A stretch of 64,000 bases of DNA from JABFWF01 sp035539135. GTDB lineage: Bacteria; Pseudomonadota; Gammaproteobacteria; Xanthomonadales; Xanthomonadaceae. The stretch spans positions 248,001 through 312,000 of the forward strand of contig DATLJD010000014.1 of NCBI GenBank assembly GCA_035539135.1, read 5' to 3'. The translations under genes and the position numbers were made by a program. Below are positions 55,658-64,000 of this stretch, piece by piece (the stretch's first letter is position 1; each line of letters opens with the position of its first letter). The notes beneath the pieces were generated by a model. That model saw only the letters and a program-made list of their open reading frames with translations, searched no databases and had not been told where the DNA came from.

Positions 55658-56725
55658 ATGCGTATCGGTGTTCCGAAGGAAACCAAGACCCTGGAAGGGC
55701 GCGTCGCGCTCGTCCCCGCCGCGGCCGGCGACCTGGTCAAGCGCGGCCACGAGGTCTGGCTGGAGAAGGACGCGGGGATCAAGAGCGGCTTCTCCGACGA
55801 GCAGTACACCCGGCTCGGGGTCAAGATCGCGCCGGACGCCGCCGCGCTGTACGAGAAGGGCGAAATGATCGTCAAGGTCAAGGAGCCGATCGCCGGCGAC
55901 CTGGCCCACCTGCGCCGCGACCACCTGCTGTTCTGCTACCTGCACCTGGCCGCCGAGCCCGTGCTGACGAAGCAGCTGCTCGACATCGGCCTGACCGGTG
56001 TCGCCTTCGAGACCGTCGAGCTGCCCAACGGCGACCTGCCGCTGCTGGCGCCGATGTCGGTCATCGCCGGCAAGATCGGCGTGCAGGTCGGCACCCACCT
56101 GCTGCACCAGCCGATGGGCGGCAAGGGCAAGCTGCTCGGCGGCCTGCCGTCGACCGAGCGCGGCAAGGTCGTGGTGTTCGGCGCCGGCAAGGCCGGCGGC
56201 GCGTCCGCCGCGCTGGCCGCGGCCGCCGGCGCCAACGTGACCGTGTTCGAGATGCGCACCGACCGCATGGACGAGATGATGCGGCTGGGCCACAACGTCA
56301 CCGCGCTGTACCCCTACCACGACGTGGTCGCGCGCGAAGTCGCTTCCGCCGACCTCGTCATCGGCGCGGTGCTGGTCACCGGTGCCAAGGCGCCGAAGGT
56401 GCTGACCCGCGAGATGCTGCAGGGCATGGAGGACGGCAGCGTGCTGGTCGACATCGCGATCGACCAGGGCGGCTGCTTCGAGACCTCGCGCCCGACCACC
56501 TGGAAGGAGCCGACCTACGTGGAGGAGGGCGTGACCCACTTCTGCGTGACCAACATGCCCGGCGCGGTGCCGCAGACCTCCTCGCAGGCGATCTGCGCGG
56601 CGATCCTGCCGTGGGTCAACAAGCTGGCCTCCGGCGACTGGCGCGGCAACGAGGCGCTGGTGCGCGGCATCAACGTCGAGGGCGGCAAGCTGGTGCATCC
56701 CGCGCTGCAGGGGATGAAGCTCTGA
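55658..56725 (+). CDS. ald: Alanine dehydrogenase
   Basis: Interconverts L-alanine and pyruvate with NAD+. The 355-residue protein has MRIGVPKETKTLEGRVALVP, the catalytic region EKDAGIKSGFSDEQY and MIVKVKEP, and the nucleotide fold VVVFGAGKAGGASAALAAAAGANVTVFEMRTDRM. It also has SVLVDIAIDQGGCFETSRPTTWKEPTY and the conserved FCVTNMPGAVPQTSSQAICAAILPWV. ATG 55658 follows ACGGAGAACC. It is monocistronic, divergent from trxB, with 190 bases before ftsK. Confidence 0.97.
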   Translation: MRIGVPKETKTLEGRVALVPAAAGDLVKRGHEVWLEKDAGIKSGFSDEQYTRLGVKIAPDAAALYEKGEMIVKVKEPIAGDLAHLRRDHLLFCYLHLAAEPVLTKQLLDIGLTGVAFETVELPNGDLPLLAPMSVIAGKIGVQVGTHLLHQPMGGKGKLLGGLPSTERGKVVVFGAGKAGGASAALAAAAGANVTVFEMRTDRMDEMMRLGHNVTALYPYHDVVAREVASADLVIGAVLVTGAKAPKVLTREMLQGMEDGSVLVDIAIDQGGCFETSRPTTWKEPTYVEEGVTHFCVTNMPGAVPQTSSQAICAAILPWVNKLASGDWRGNEALVRGINVEGGKLVHPALQGMKL

Positions 56726-56915
56726 CGCAGGTCCCGCGCCGGGACCGCCTCCGCCAGTGGCGGGGGCGGCCAGCCGGCGCCTTTGCATTCGCCCTCGCGG
56801 CGGATGACACTGGAACCCCGTCCAGTGGGGACGACGGGTTCCGGTCGCTGTTGCGCCCACTCGTTTCCTCGTATATTCAAGCACTAACAGGCACGAGCTG
56901 AGGCAGAACCTCACA

Positions 56916-59270
56916 GTGGCGCAAGCCCCGGCAGCAACCCGCAGGAAAGCCCGCGCGGCCAAGGAGGCCGGGACGCCACGCCGGCAACGGCTGTGGCGCG
57001 ATCTCGCGTTGATCGCGATCGCGCCGCTGCTGCTGTACCTGCTTGCCAGCCTGGTCAGCTTCTCGCCCGAGGATCCGGGCTGGTCGCACTCGGGCAGCAT
57101 CACCGCGCCGCTGCACAACGTCGGCGGCCTGGTCGGGGCGTGGATCGCCGACGTCCTGCTGTACCTCACCGGGTACGTCGCCTTCGTGTTGCCGCTGATG
57201 CTGGGCGCGGTGGCGTGGATCGCGCTGTTCGGCCTGGACAGCGATGGCGACGGCGAGGCGGACCTCGGGCCGGCGCTGCGGCTGGTCGGCATGGTCGGCT
57301 TCCTGGTCGCGGCGACCGGCTTGCTGCAATTGCGGCTCGGCCCGGCGCAGGACTTTTCGGCCGGGAGCGGCGGCATCCTCGGCCGGCTGGTGGGCAACTC
57401 GCTGTATGGCGGCTTCGGCCCGGTTGGGGCCAACCTGTTCCTGGTCGCGCTGCTCCTGATCTCGGTGACCCTGGCCACCGGCCTGTCCTGGCTGGCGGTG
57501 ATGGACCGGCTCGGCGCGATCGTGCTCGCGCTGCCCGGGGTGTTCGGCAAGCTGGCCCGCCGCGGCAGCCATGAGGCCAGTGAATGGCAGCGCACCCGCG
57601 CCCTGCGCGAGGAGCGCGAGGAAACCCGCCGCTACGACACCGAGCTGCGCGCCAAGCGCACGCCGGTGAAGATCGAACCGCCGCCGGCGCCGGTGGTGGA
57701 GAAGAGCGACCGCGCCAAGCGCGAGCAGCAGATCCCGCTGTTCCACGTCGGCGACGGCAGCGGGGTGCCGCCGCTGGCCCTGCTCGACGATCCCAAGCCG
57801 CAGCCCAAGGGTTACGACGAGCAGACCCTGGAGACGCTGTCGCGGCAGATCGAATTCAAGCTGAAGGACTTCCGGATCGACGCGCAGGTGGTCGGCGCCT
57901 ATCCGGGCCCGGTCATCACGCGCTTCGAAATCGAGCCGGCGCCGGGCATCAAGGTCAGCCAGATTTCCAGTCTGGACAAGGACATAGCGCGCGGACTTTC
58001 AGTAAAGTCCGTGCGCGTGGTCGACGTCATCCCGGGCAAGTCGGTGATCGGCCTGGAAACGCCGAACACCCACCGCGAGATGATCTACCTGAGCGAGTTG
58101 CTGCGCTCCAAGGAATACGACAAGTCGGCCAGCCCGCTGACCCTCGCGCTCGGCAAGGACATCGCCGGCCGGCCGACGGTGGCCGACCTCGCGCGCATGC
58201 CGCACCTGCTGGTGGCCGGCACCACCGGCTCGGGCAAGTCGGTCGCGGTCAACGCGATGGTGCTGTCGCTGCTGTACAAGGCCTCCGCCAAGGACGTGCG
58301 GATGCTGATGATCGACCCGAAGATGCTCGAGCTCAGCGTCTACCAGGGCATCCCGCACCTCCTGGCGCCGGTCGTCACCGACATGAAGGAAGCCGCCAAC
58401 GGCCTGCGCTGGTGCGTGGCGGAGATGGAGCGCCGCTACAAGCTGATGAGCGCGGTCGGCGTGCGCAACCTGTCCGGCTTCAACAAGAAGGTCCGGGACG
58501 CGCAGGACGCCGGCCAGCCGCTGATGGACCCGCTGTTCAAGCCCAACGCCGAGCTGGGCGAGGCGCCGCGGCCGCTGGAACCGCTGCCCTACATCGTCGT
58601 CTTCATCGACGAATTCGCCGACATGATGATGATCGTCGGCAAGAAGGTGGAGGAGCTGATCGCCCGCCTCGCGCAGAAGGCGCGCGCGGCCGGCATCCAC
58701 CTGATCCTCGCGACCCAGCGGCCGTCGGTGGACGTCATCACCGGCCTGATCAAGGCCAACATCCCCACCCGGATCGCGTTCCAGGTCTCGAGCAAGATCG
58801 ACTCGCGCACCATCCTCGACCAGTCCGGCGCGGAAACGCTGCTCGGCCACGGCGACATGCTGTACCTGCCGCCCGGCACTGCGATGCCCGAGCGCGTGCA
58901 CGGCGCCTTCGTCAGCGACGAGGAAGTGCACCGCGTGGTCGAGCACCTCAAGCAGGCCGGCGGCGGACCGGACTACATCGAGGGCGTGCTGGAGGAAGTG
59001 CAGTCGCTCGGCGACGGCGTGGTGGTCGGCGCGACCGGCTTGCCGGAGTCCAGCGGCGGGGCGGGGGACGAGTCCGACCCGCTGTACGACGAAGCGGTGC
59101 GGATCGTCACCGAGACCCGGCGCGCGTCGATCTCCGGCGTGCAGCGCCGGCTCAAGATCGGCTACAACCGCGCCGCGCGCCTGATCGAGGCGATGGAGGC
59201 GGCCGGCGTCGTCTCGCCGCCGGAGCACAATGGCGACCGCACGGTGATCGCGCCGCCGCCGCCGCGGTAG
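56916..59270 (+). CDS. ftsK: DNA translocase FtsK
   Basis: Couples septation to chromosome segregation and activates XerCD at dif. The 784-residue protein is a compact member with no long Pro/Gln linker. It has four N-terminal membrane segments (about 30-215), a basic linker, the alpha and RecA-like beta motor with Walker A GTTGSGKS (435-442) and Walker B IVVFIDEFADMMM, LATQRPSVDVITGLIKANIPTRIAFQVSSKIDSRTILDQ, and the gamma winged helix (TRRASISGVQRRLKIGYNRAARLIEAME) that reads KOPS. It starts at a GTG. A dif-like site is 3 kb downstream. A weak promoter-like TTGCGC/TATATT lies at 56851-56877. Confidence 0.96.
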   Translation: MAQAPAATRRKARAAKEAGTPRRQRLWRDLALIAIAPLLLYLLASLVSFSPEDPGWSHSGSITAPLHNVGGLVGAWIADVLLYLTGYVAFVLPLMLGAVAWIALFGLDSDGDGEADLGPALRLVGMVGFLVAATGLLQLRLGPAQDFSAGSGGILGRLVGNSLYGGFGPVGANLFLVALLLISVTLATGLSWLAVMDRLGAIVLALPGVFGKLARRGSHEASEWQRTRALREEREETRRYDTELRAKRTPVKIEPPPAPVVEKSDRAKREQQIPLFHVGDGSGVPPLALLDDPKPQPKGYDEQTLETLSRQIEFKLKDFRIDAQVVGAYPGPVITRFEIEPAPGIKVSQISSLDKDIARGLSVKSVRVVDVIPGKSVIGLETPNTHREMIYLSELLRSKEYDKSASPLTLALGKDIAGRPTVADLARMPHLLVAGTTGSGKSVAVNAMVLSLLYKASAKDVRMLMIDPKMLELSVYQGIPHLLAPVVTDMKEAANGLRWCVAEMERRYKLMSAVGVRNLSGFNKKVRDAQDAGQPLMDPLFKPNAELGEAPRPLEPLPYIVVFIDEFADMMMIVGKKVEELIARLAQKARAAGIHLILATQRPSVDVITGLIKANIPTRIAFQVSSKIDSRTILDQSGAETLLGHGDMLYLPPGTAMPERVHGAFVSDEEVHRVVEHLKQAGGGPDYIEGVLEEVQSLGDGVVVGATGLPESSGGAGDESDPLYDEAVRIVTETRRASISGVQRRLKIGYNRAARLIEAMEAAGVVSPPEHNGDRTVIAPPPPR

Positions 59271-59279
59271 GCATCGCTC

Positions 59280-59396
59280 GCCCTCACCCCAACCCTCTCC
59301 CGCAAGCGGGAGAGGGGCCACTGCAAGGCGATGCTTCCACCTCTCCCGCCTGCGGGAGTGCGGGAGAGGTCGAGCGCGCAGCGCGAGGGTGAGGGC
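59280..59396. repeat. Nested REP-like palindromes between ftsK and lolA
   Basis: An outer 9-bp inverted pair, GCCCTCACC (59280-59288) and GGTGAGGGC (59388-59396), encloses two hairpins. The first is CCCTCTCCCGC (59293-59303) with GCGGGAGAGGG (59306-59316). The second is ACCTCTCCCGC (59339-59349) with GCGGGAGAGGT (59360-59370). Such CCCTCACCCC...CTCTCCC elements are dispersed through xanthomonad genomes. It may also act as the ftsK transcript end. Confidence 0.8.
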
Positions 59397-59480
59397 CGCC
59401 TTGTGGATCTATCTCCGATGAAACCCGCATTCAGCCATTTCGTCGCACACTCCGCCCATCGCCAGTTCCGGGGCAACCCC

Positions 59481-60098
59481 ATGCGCCTGATCCGCCTGCT
59501 CGTCCTTCCGCTCGTCCTGTGCGCGACCACCGCGATCGCCGGCGCGCGCGACGATCTCGCCACCTTCACCAGGGGCCTGAAGGGACTGGACGGGCAGTTC
59601 AGCCAGCAGGTCTTCGACCAGAACGGCAAGCTCAAGGAACGCTCCAGCGGGCGCGTCGCGCTGTCCGCGCCACGCCTGTTCCGCTGGGAATACGTCAAGC
59701 CGTACCCGCAGCTGATCGTCGCCGACGGCAAGACCGTGTGGGTGTTCGATCCCGATCTCGAGCAGGTGACCAAGCGCCCGCAGGGCATCGCGGAGGAGGG
59801 CAACCCGCTCGCCGCGCTGGTCGATCCCGCGCGTCTGGACCGCGACTACGTGGTCGAGGACGCGGGCAGCGAGGACGGGCTCGACTGGCTGGTGCTGAAG
59901 CCGAAGGACGACGCGGGCGCCAGCTTCCAGTCGGCGCGGCTCGGCTTCGGCGCGCAGGGCCTGGAGCGCATGCAGGTGGTCGACGCAGTCGGGCAGAAGA
60001 CCCGGATCGAATTCAGCGGCTGGCGCCGCAATCCGGCCTTCGCCGCCGGAACCTTCGCGTTCACTCCACCGAAGGGCGTGGACGTGGTCGGCGAATGA
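59481..60098 (+). CDS. lolA: Outer-membrane lipoprotein carrier protein LolA
   Basis: Periplasmic chaperone carrying lipoproteins from LolCDE to LolB. The 205-residue precursor has a signal peptide (MRLIRLLVLPLVLCATTAIAG). The mature beta-barrel half has GLKGLDGQFSQQVFDQNGKLKERSSGRVALSAPRLFRWEYVKPYPQLIVADGKTVWVFDPDLEQVT and ends DAVGQKTRIEFSGWRRNPAFAAGTFAFTPPKGVDVVGE. ATG 59481 begins the signal peptide; the frame is open for 50 codons upstream but without conserved features. rarA is 46 bases downstream, the same order as in E. coli. Confidence 0.95.
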   Translation: MRLIRLLVLPLVLCATTAIAGARDDLATFTRGLKGLDGQFSQQVFDQNGKLKERSSGRVALSAPRLFRWEYVKPYPQLIVADGKTVWVFDPDLEQVTKRPQGIAEEGNPLAALVDPARLDRDYVVEDAGSEDGLDWLVLKPKDDAGASFQSARLGFGAQGLERMQVVDAVGQKTRIEFSGWRRNPAFAAGTFAFTPPKGVDVVGE

Positions 60099-60144
60099 CG
60101 CACCGCCTGCGCGCGCGCATGCCGGCGGCCGCTATGATCCCGGC

Positions 60145-61524
60145 ATGCCCCGCCGCACCACGCCCGCCGCGCCCGCGCGCGACCTGCTGAGCGCCGACAC
60201 CGACGCCCTGCGCCCGCTCGCCGAGCGGATGCGCCCGCGCACCCTGGACGAAATGGTCGGCCAGCGCCGGCTGCTCGCGCCGGGCACCGCGCTGCGCCGC
60301 GCGATCGAGTCCGGCCGCGTGCACTCGATGATCCTGTGGGGTCCGCCCGGCTGCGGCAAGACCACGCTGGCGCTGTTGCTGGCCGAATACGCGGACGCCG
60401 AGTTCCGCGCGATCTCGGCGGTGCTGTCCGGCCTGCCGGACGTGCGCCAGGTGCTGGCCGAGGCCGCGCAGCGCTTCGCCGACGGCCGCCGCACCGTGCT
60501 GTTCGTGGACGAGGTGCACCGCTTCAACAAGGCGCAGCAGGACGCGTTCCTGCCGCACATCGAACGCGGCACCATCCTGTTCGTCGGCGCGACCACCGAA
60601 AACCCGTCCTTCGAGCTCAACTCCGCGCTGCTGTCGCGCTGCCGCGTGCACGTGATGGAGCCGGTGTCGGCGGACGACATCCTCGCCGCGCTGCGGCGCG
60701 CGCTGGAGGACGCCGAGCGCGGCCTGGGCGGGCGCGGGCTGCAGGTCGACGACGCCGCGCTGCGCGAGATCGCCGGCGCCGCCGACGGCGACGTGCGCCG
60801 CGCGCTGACCCTGCTGGAGATCGCCGCCGAGCTCGCCGAAGGGGAGGGCGGCGTCGTCAGCGAGGGGACCCTCGTGCAGGTGCTGGCCGATCGCACCCGC
60901 CGCTTCGACAAGGGCGGCGAGCAGTTCTACGACCAGATCTCGGCGCTGCACAAGTCGATGCGCAGCTCCAACCCGGACGCGGCGCTGTACTGGCTGGTGC
61001 GCATGCTCGACGGCGGCGTGGACCCGTCCTACCTCGCGCGCCGGCTGACCCGGATGGCGGTGGAGGACGTCGGCCTCGCCGATCCACGCGCGCTGCAGAT
61101 GGCGCTGGACGCCTGGGACGCCTACGAACGCCTCGGCAGCCCGGAGGGCGAACTCGCGCTGGCCCAGCTCGTGCTCTACCTTGCCAGCACCGCCAAGTCG
61201 AACGCCGCCTACATGGCCTACAACGCGGCGCGCGCCGACGTGCGCGAGCACGGCACCCTGGAGGTGCCGCTGCACATCCGCAACGCGCCGACCAGGCTGA
61301 TGAAGCAGCTCGGCTACGGCAAGGGCTACCGCTACGACCACGACATCGAGGGCGGTGTCGCCCTCGACCAGACCGGCTTCCCGGACGCGCTCGGCGAACG
61401 CATCTACTACGCACCGGTCGCGCGCGGACTGGAACTCAAGCTCAAGGACAAGCTCGACGCCCTGCGCGCGGCGCGGGCGCAGGCACGCGCCGGCCGGACT
61501 GGCGACGACGCGGACGCGGTGTGA
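60145..61524 (+). CDS. rarA: Replication-associated recombination protein A (RarA/MgsA)
   Basis: 459-residue AAA+ clamp-loader-like ATPase acting at stalled forks. It begins with a Pro/Arg-rich tail, then RMRPRTLDEMVGQRRLLAPG, Walker A WGPPGCGKTTLALLLA (66-73 core), Walker B TVLFVDEVHRFNKAQQDAFLPHIERG and sensor 1 GATTENPSFELNSALLSR. The C-terminal tetramerisation domain has SALHKSMRSSNPDAALYWLVRMLDGG and the tail EARARAQ-like end. ATG 60145 is accepted because no earlier start fits. lolA-rarA-crcB lie close together on the same strand. Confidence 0.96.
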   Translation: MPRRTTPAAPARDLLSADTDALRPLAERMRPRTLDEMVGQRRLLAPGTALRRAIESGRVHSMILWGPPGCGKTTLALLLAEYADAEFRAISAVLSGLPDVRQVLAEAAQRFADGRRTVLFVDEVHRFNKAQQDAFLPHIERGTILFVGATTENPSFELNSALLSRCRVHVMEPVSADDILAALRRALEDAERGLGGRGLQVDDAALREIAGAADGDVRRALTLLEIAAELAEGEGGVVSEGTLVQVLADRTRRFDKGGEQFYDQISALHKSMRSSNPDAALYWLVRMLDGGVDPSYLARRLTRMAVEDVGLADPRALQMALDAWDAYERLGSPEGELALAQLVLYLASTAKSNAAYMAYNAARADVREHGTLEVPLHIRNAPTRLMKQLGYGKGYRYDHDIEGGVALDQTGFPDALGERIYYAPVARGLELKLKDKLDALRAARAQARAGRTGDDADAV

Positions 61525-61534
61525 TCATCGGCGG

Positions 61535-61918
61535 ATGAACTGGGGTGGCTTCGCGGCGGTGGGCATCGGGGCGGCGCTCGGCGCGTGGCTGCGCTGGGGG
61601 CTGGGCGCCTCGCTTAACGCGTTGCTGCCGCAACTGCCGCTGGGCACGCTCGCCGCCAACATCGTGGGCGGCTACCTGGTCGGCCTGGCGCTGGCGTGGT
61701 TCGCGCTCGCGCAGGGCATCGCGCCGGAGATGCGGCTGCTCGTCATCACTGGCTTCCTTGGCGGGCTGACCACGTTCTCCACCTTCTCCGCCGAAGCGGT
61801 CGGCCTGCTCGCGCGCCAGCAGTACGGCTGGGCCGCCGCGCACGTCGGGCTGCACCTGGGCGGCTCGCTGGCGGCGACCGCGCTCGGCTTCGCCAGCTTG
61901 CGCCTGCTGCGGGGATGA
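61535..61918 (+). CDS. crcB: Fluoride channel CrcB (Fluc)
   Basis: 127-residue dual-topology F- exporter. Four membrane segments are visible, with the family motifs GAALGAWLRWGLG (3-20 region), GTLAANIVGGYLVGLAL with the central Asn, and the TGFLGGLTTFSTFSAE box carrying the Phe residues that line the pore. ATG 61535 is 10 bases after the rarA stop. The next gene (DUF190) starts 5 bases after it, the usual pairing in fluoride-resistance operons. Confidence 0.95.
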   Translation: MNWGGFAAVGIGAALGAWLRWGLGASLNALLPQLPLGTLAANIVGGYLVGLALAWFALAQGIAPEMRLLVITGFLGGLTTFSTFSAEAVGLLARQQYGWAAAHVGLHLGGSLAATALGFASLRLLRG

Positions 61919-61922
61919 GTCG

Positions 61923-62252
61923 ATGGACGATTGCGTCTGCCTGAAGTTCTTCGTGCTCGAGCAGCAACGCCACGAGGGCCAGCCCGTGTACCAGTGGCTG
62001 CTGCGGCGCGCCGCGCGCCTGGGCTTGCCCGGCGGCTCGGCGTTCCGCGCGGTCGCGGGGTTCGGCCGCCACCACGTGCTGCACGAGGCGCATTTCTACG
62101 AACTCGCGGGCGAGCTGCCGATGGAGGTGGTGTTCGTGGCATCCCGCGAGGATGCCGACCGCCTGGTGGCCGAGGTCGCTGCGGCCGGCCTGGCGCTGTC
62201 CCATTACCGGATGCCGGCCGAGCGCGGGGTGACTGGTGGGACGGCCGCTTGA
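61923..62252 (+). CDS. DUF190 protein, fluoride-resistance partner of CrcB
   Basis: 109-residue PII-like alpha/beta protein of family PF02641. It has VCLKFFVLEQQRHEGQPVYQWLLRRAARLGLPGGSAFRAVAGFGRHHVLHEAHFYELAGELPMEVVFVASREDADRLVAEVAAAGLALSHYRMPAERG, the full DUF190 pattern. Such genes sit next to crcB and may regulate or assist it, but the mechanism is unknown. It starts 5 bases after crcB, so it is in the same operon. A dif-like site lies 45 bases beyond its stop. Confidence 0.88.
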   Translation: MDDCVCLKFFVLEQQRHEGQPVYQWLLRRAARLGLPGGSAFRAVAGFGRHHVLHEAHFYELAGELPMEVVFVASREDADRLVAEVAAAGLALSHYRMPAERGVTGGTAA

Positions 62253-62296
62253 GGGTGGAGCAGGAGCGCAGGGGTTGCCGATGGAGCGGTTCCAGT

Positions 62297-62324
62297 ACTT
62301 CGCATAATGCCTATTATGTAAATA
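62297..62324. other. dif / XerCD recombination-like site
   Basis: A 28-base site with left arm ACTTCGCATAA, centre TGCCTA and right arm TTATGTAAATA. The E. coli dif arms are GGTGCGCATAA and TTATGTTAAAT with centre TGTATA. The left arm carries the CGCATAA of the XerC side, and TTCGCATAATG is shared with the reported attachment core of Xanthomonas filamentous phage phiLf. The right arm agrees at 8 of 11 positions. The changed centre and XerD arm suggest an att-type or degenerate dif rather than a perfect chromosomal dif. It is also a CATAAT/ATTATG palindrome. It sits in a short AT-rich island in very GC-rich DNA. Confidence 0.6.
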
Positions 62325-62346
62325 CCGCAACCATGGCCCGCGCCCC

Positions 62347-62754
62347 TTACAACCCGAAACAGGCCTGCACGGCCTGGCGCTCCAGCCGATCGCGATACGG
62401 GCGGCTGGCGCCGTCCAGCGAGGCGCGGTTGGCCGCCTCCTTCGCTCGCCGGCATTCCTCCCAGCGCGCGCTGCGGCCGGTCTTCAGGCCCGGGCGATGG
62501 ACGGGCGCCCGGTAGCCGCGATGCGATTCGGCATTGCGCCGGTTCATTTCCTGCTCGATCTGCTGCCGTCGCTGGAGCGCCTCGGCATGGTCGGGCGTGT
62601 CGTACACGCGGGTGGCCAGTTCCTGGCCCGGTGCGCACGGCGCGCTCTGGTACGCGAGCGTGCCCTTGGGCCCCTTGCACTTCCAGATCACGTTCGCGGC
62701 CGGCGCGGGCAGCGCGACCGCCAACAGCAACGCCATCGCAATCCATTCGCGCAT
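62347..62754 (-). CDS. DUF4124 secreted protein
   Basis: 135 residues. A signal peptide (REWIAMALLLAVALPAPA) precedes the DUF4124 pattern NVIWKCKGPKGTLAYQSAPCAPGQELATRVYD, with two cysteines likely to pair. A charged helical remainder ends in RSARWEECRRAKEAANRASLDGASRPYRDRLERQAVQACFGL. Such periplasmic or outer-membrane proteins are common in xanthomonads; their function is unknown. It lies 94 bases beyond the DUF190 gene with the dif-like site between, and next to copA on the same strand. The annotation rests on the motif alone. Confidence 0.7.
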   Translation of the reverse strand: MREWIAMALLLAVALPAPAANVIWKCKGPKGTLAYQSAPCAPGQELATRVYDTPDHAEALQRRQQIEQEMNRRNAESHRGYRAPVHRPGLKTGRSARWEECRRAKEAANRASLDGASRPYRDRLERQAVQACFGL

Positions 62755-62783
62755 CGCGCACCTCCTGTGCCTGGGCCGGCAAA

Positions 62784-63998
<1,215 letters not shown>

Positions 63999-64000
63999 GA

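Noticed and set aside
56726..56915. LexA box ahead of ftsK
   Set aside because: No CTG-N10-CAG palindrome of LexA type; the CACTGGA/TCCAGTG inverted repeat at 56808-56827 has a different structure and spacing.

Overview
The window is a gene-dense, very GC-rich stretch of a gammaproteobacterial chromosome, most likely from the family Lysobacteraceae (Xanthomonadaceae: Xanthomonas, Lysobacter, Luteimonas and relatives). The main reason is a complete rpf locus for diffusible signal factor (DSF) quorum sensing (rpfG, rpfC, rpfF, rpfB, rpfA, plus rpfD and rpfE) in the order known from Xanthomonas, embedded in carAB-greA-recJ-prfB-lysS. Core housekeeping genes fill most of the sequence. No interval longer than about 300 bases lacks a gene; the larger gene-free gaps (20639-20871, 22366-22606, 51991-52218, 59271-59480) hold terminators or repeats.

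Layout. 1-7.2 kb: end of guaB, guaA, tadA, orn, tRNA-Leu(UAA), a nucleotide-sugar dehydrogenase, a membrane-anchored FMN/glutamate-synthase-like oxidoreductase and arsC. 7.2-14 kb: tRNA-Val(CAC), a QueC-like PP-loop protein, a TraB-family membrane protein, tmRNA (ssrA) with promoter and terminator, a CHASE-PAS histidine kinase and recN. 14-19 kb: heat-shock operon hrcA-grpE-dnaK-dnaJ, with a sigma32-like promoter inside the end of hrcA. 19.1-23.3 kb: an accessory block of two tandem Tat-exported tyrosinases and a 2-oxoglutarate/Fe(II) oxygenase. 23.3-31.7 kb: dapB, then the tightly packed carA-carB-greA-rpfE-recJ. 31.7-46.4 kb: an acyltransferase, rpfD, prfB with its programmed +1 frameshift, lysS, rpfG-rpfC, and facing them rpfF, rpfB, a small lipoprotein gene and aconitase (rpfA). 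46.5-49 kb: nudJ-mnmA-hflD, overlapping. 48.8-55.5 kb: clpS-clpA, a small secreted protein, infA, aat, a FemAB-like transferase and trxB. 55.6-62.3 kb: ald, ftsK, lolA, rarA, crcB and its DUF190 partner. 62.3-64 kb: a dif/XerCD-like site, a DUF4124 protein and the C-terminal part of a copper P-type ATPase running off the window.

How the genes work together. RpfF makes DSF, RpfC senses it, and RpfG is the HD-GYP cyclic-di-GMP phosphodiesterase output; RpfB is the fatty acyl-CoA ligase linked to DSF turnover. hrcA/grpE/dnaK/dnaJ, clpS/clpA, aat and ssrA form a large protein quality-control set. The tRNA and translation genes (tadA, mnmA, prfB, lysS, infA, two tRNAs, ssrA) are core. The most open questions are the dif-like site near the right edge, the tyrosinase/oxygenase insertion between dnaJ and dapB, the QueC-like orphan, and several start codons directly behind -10-like hexamers, which suggests leaderless transcripts.
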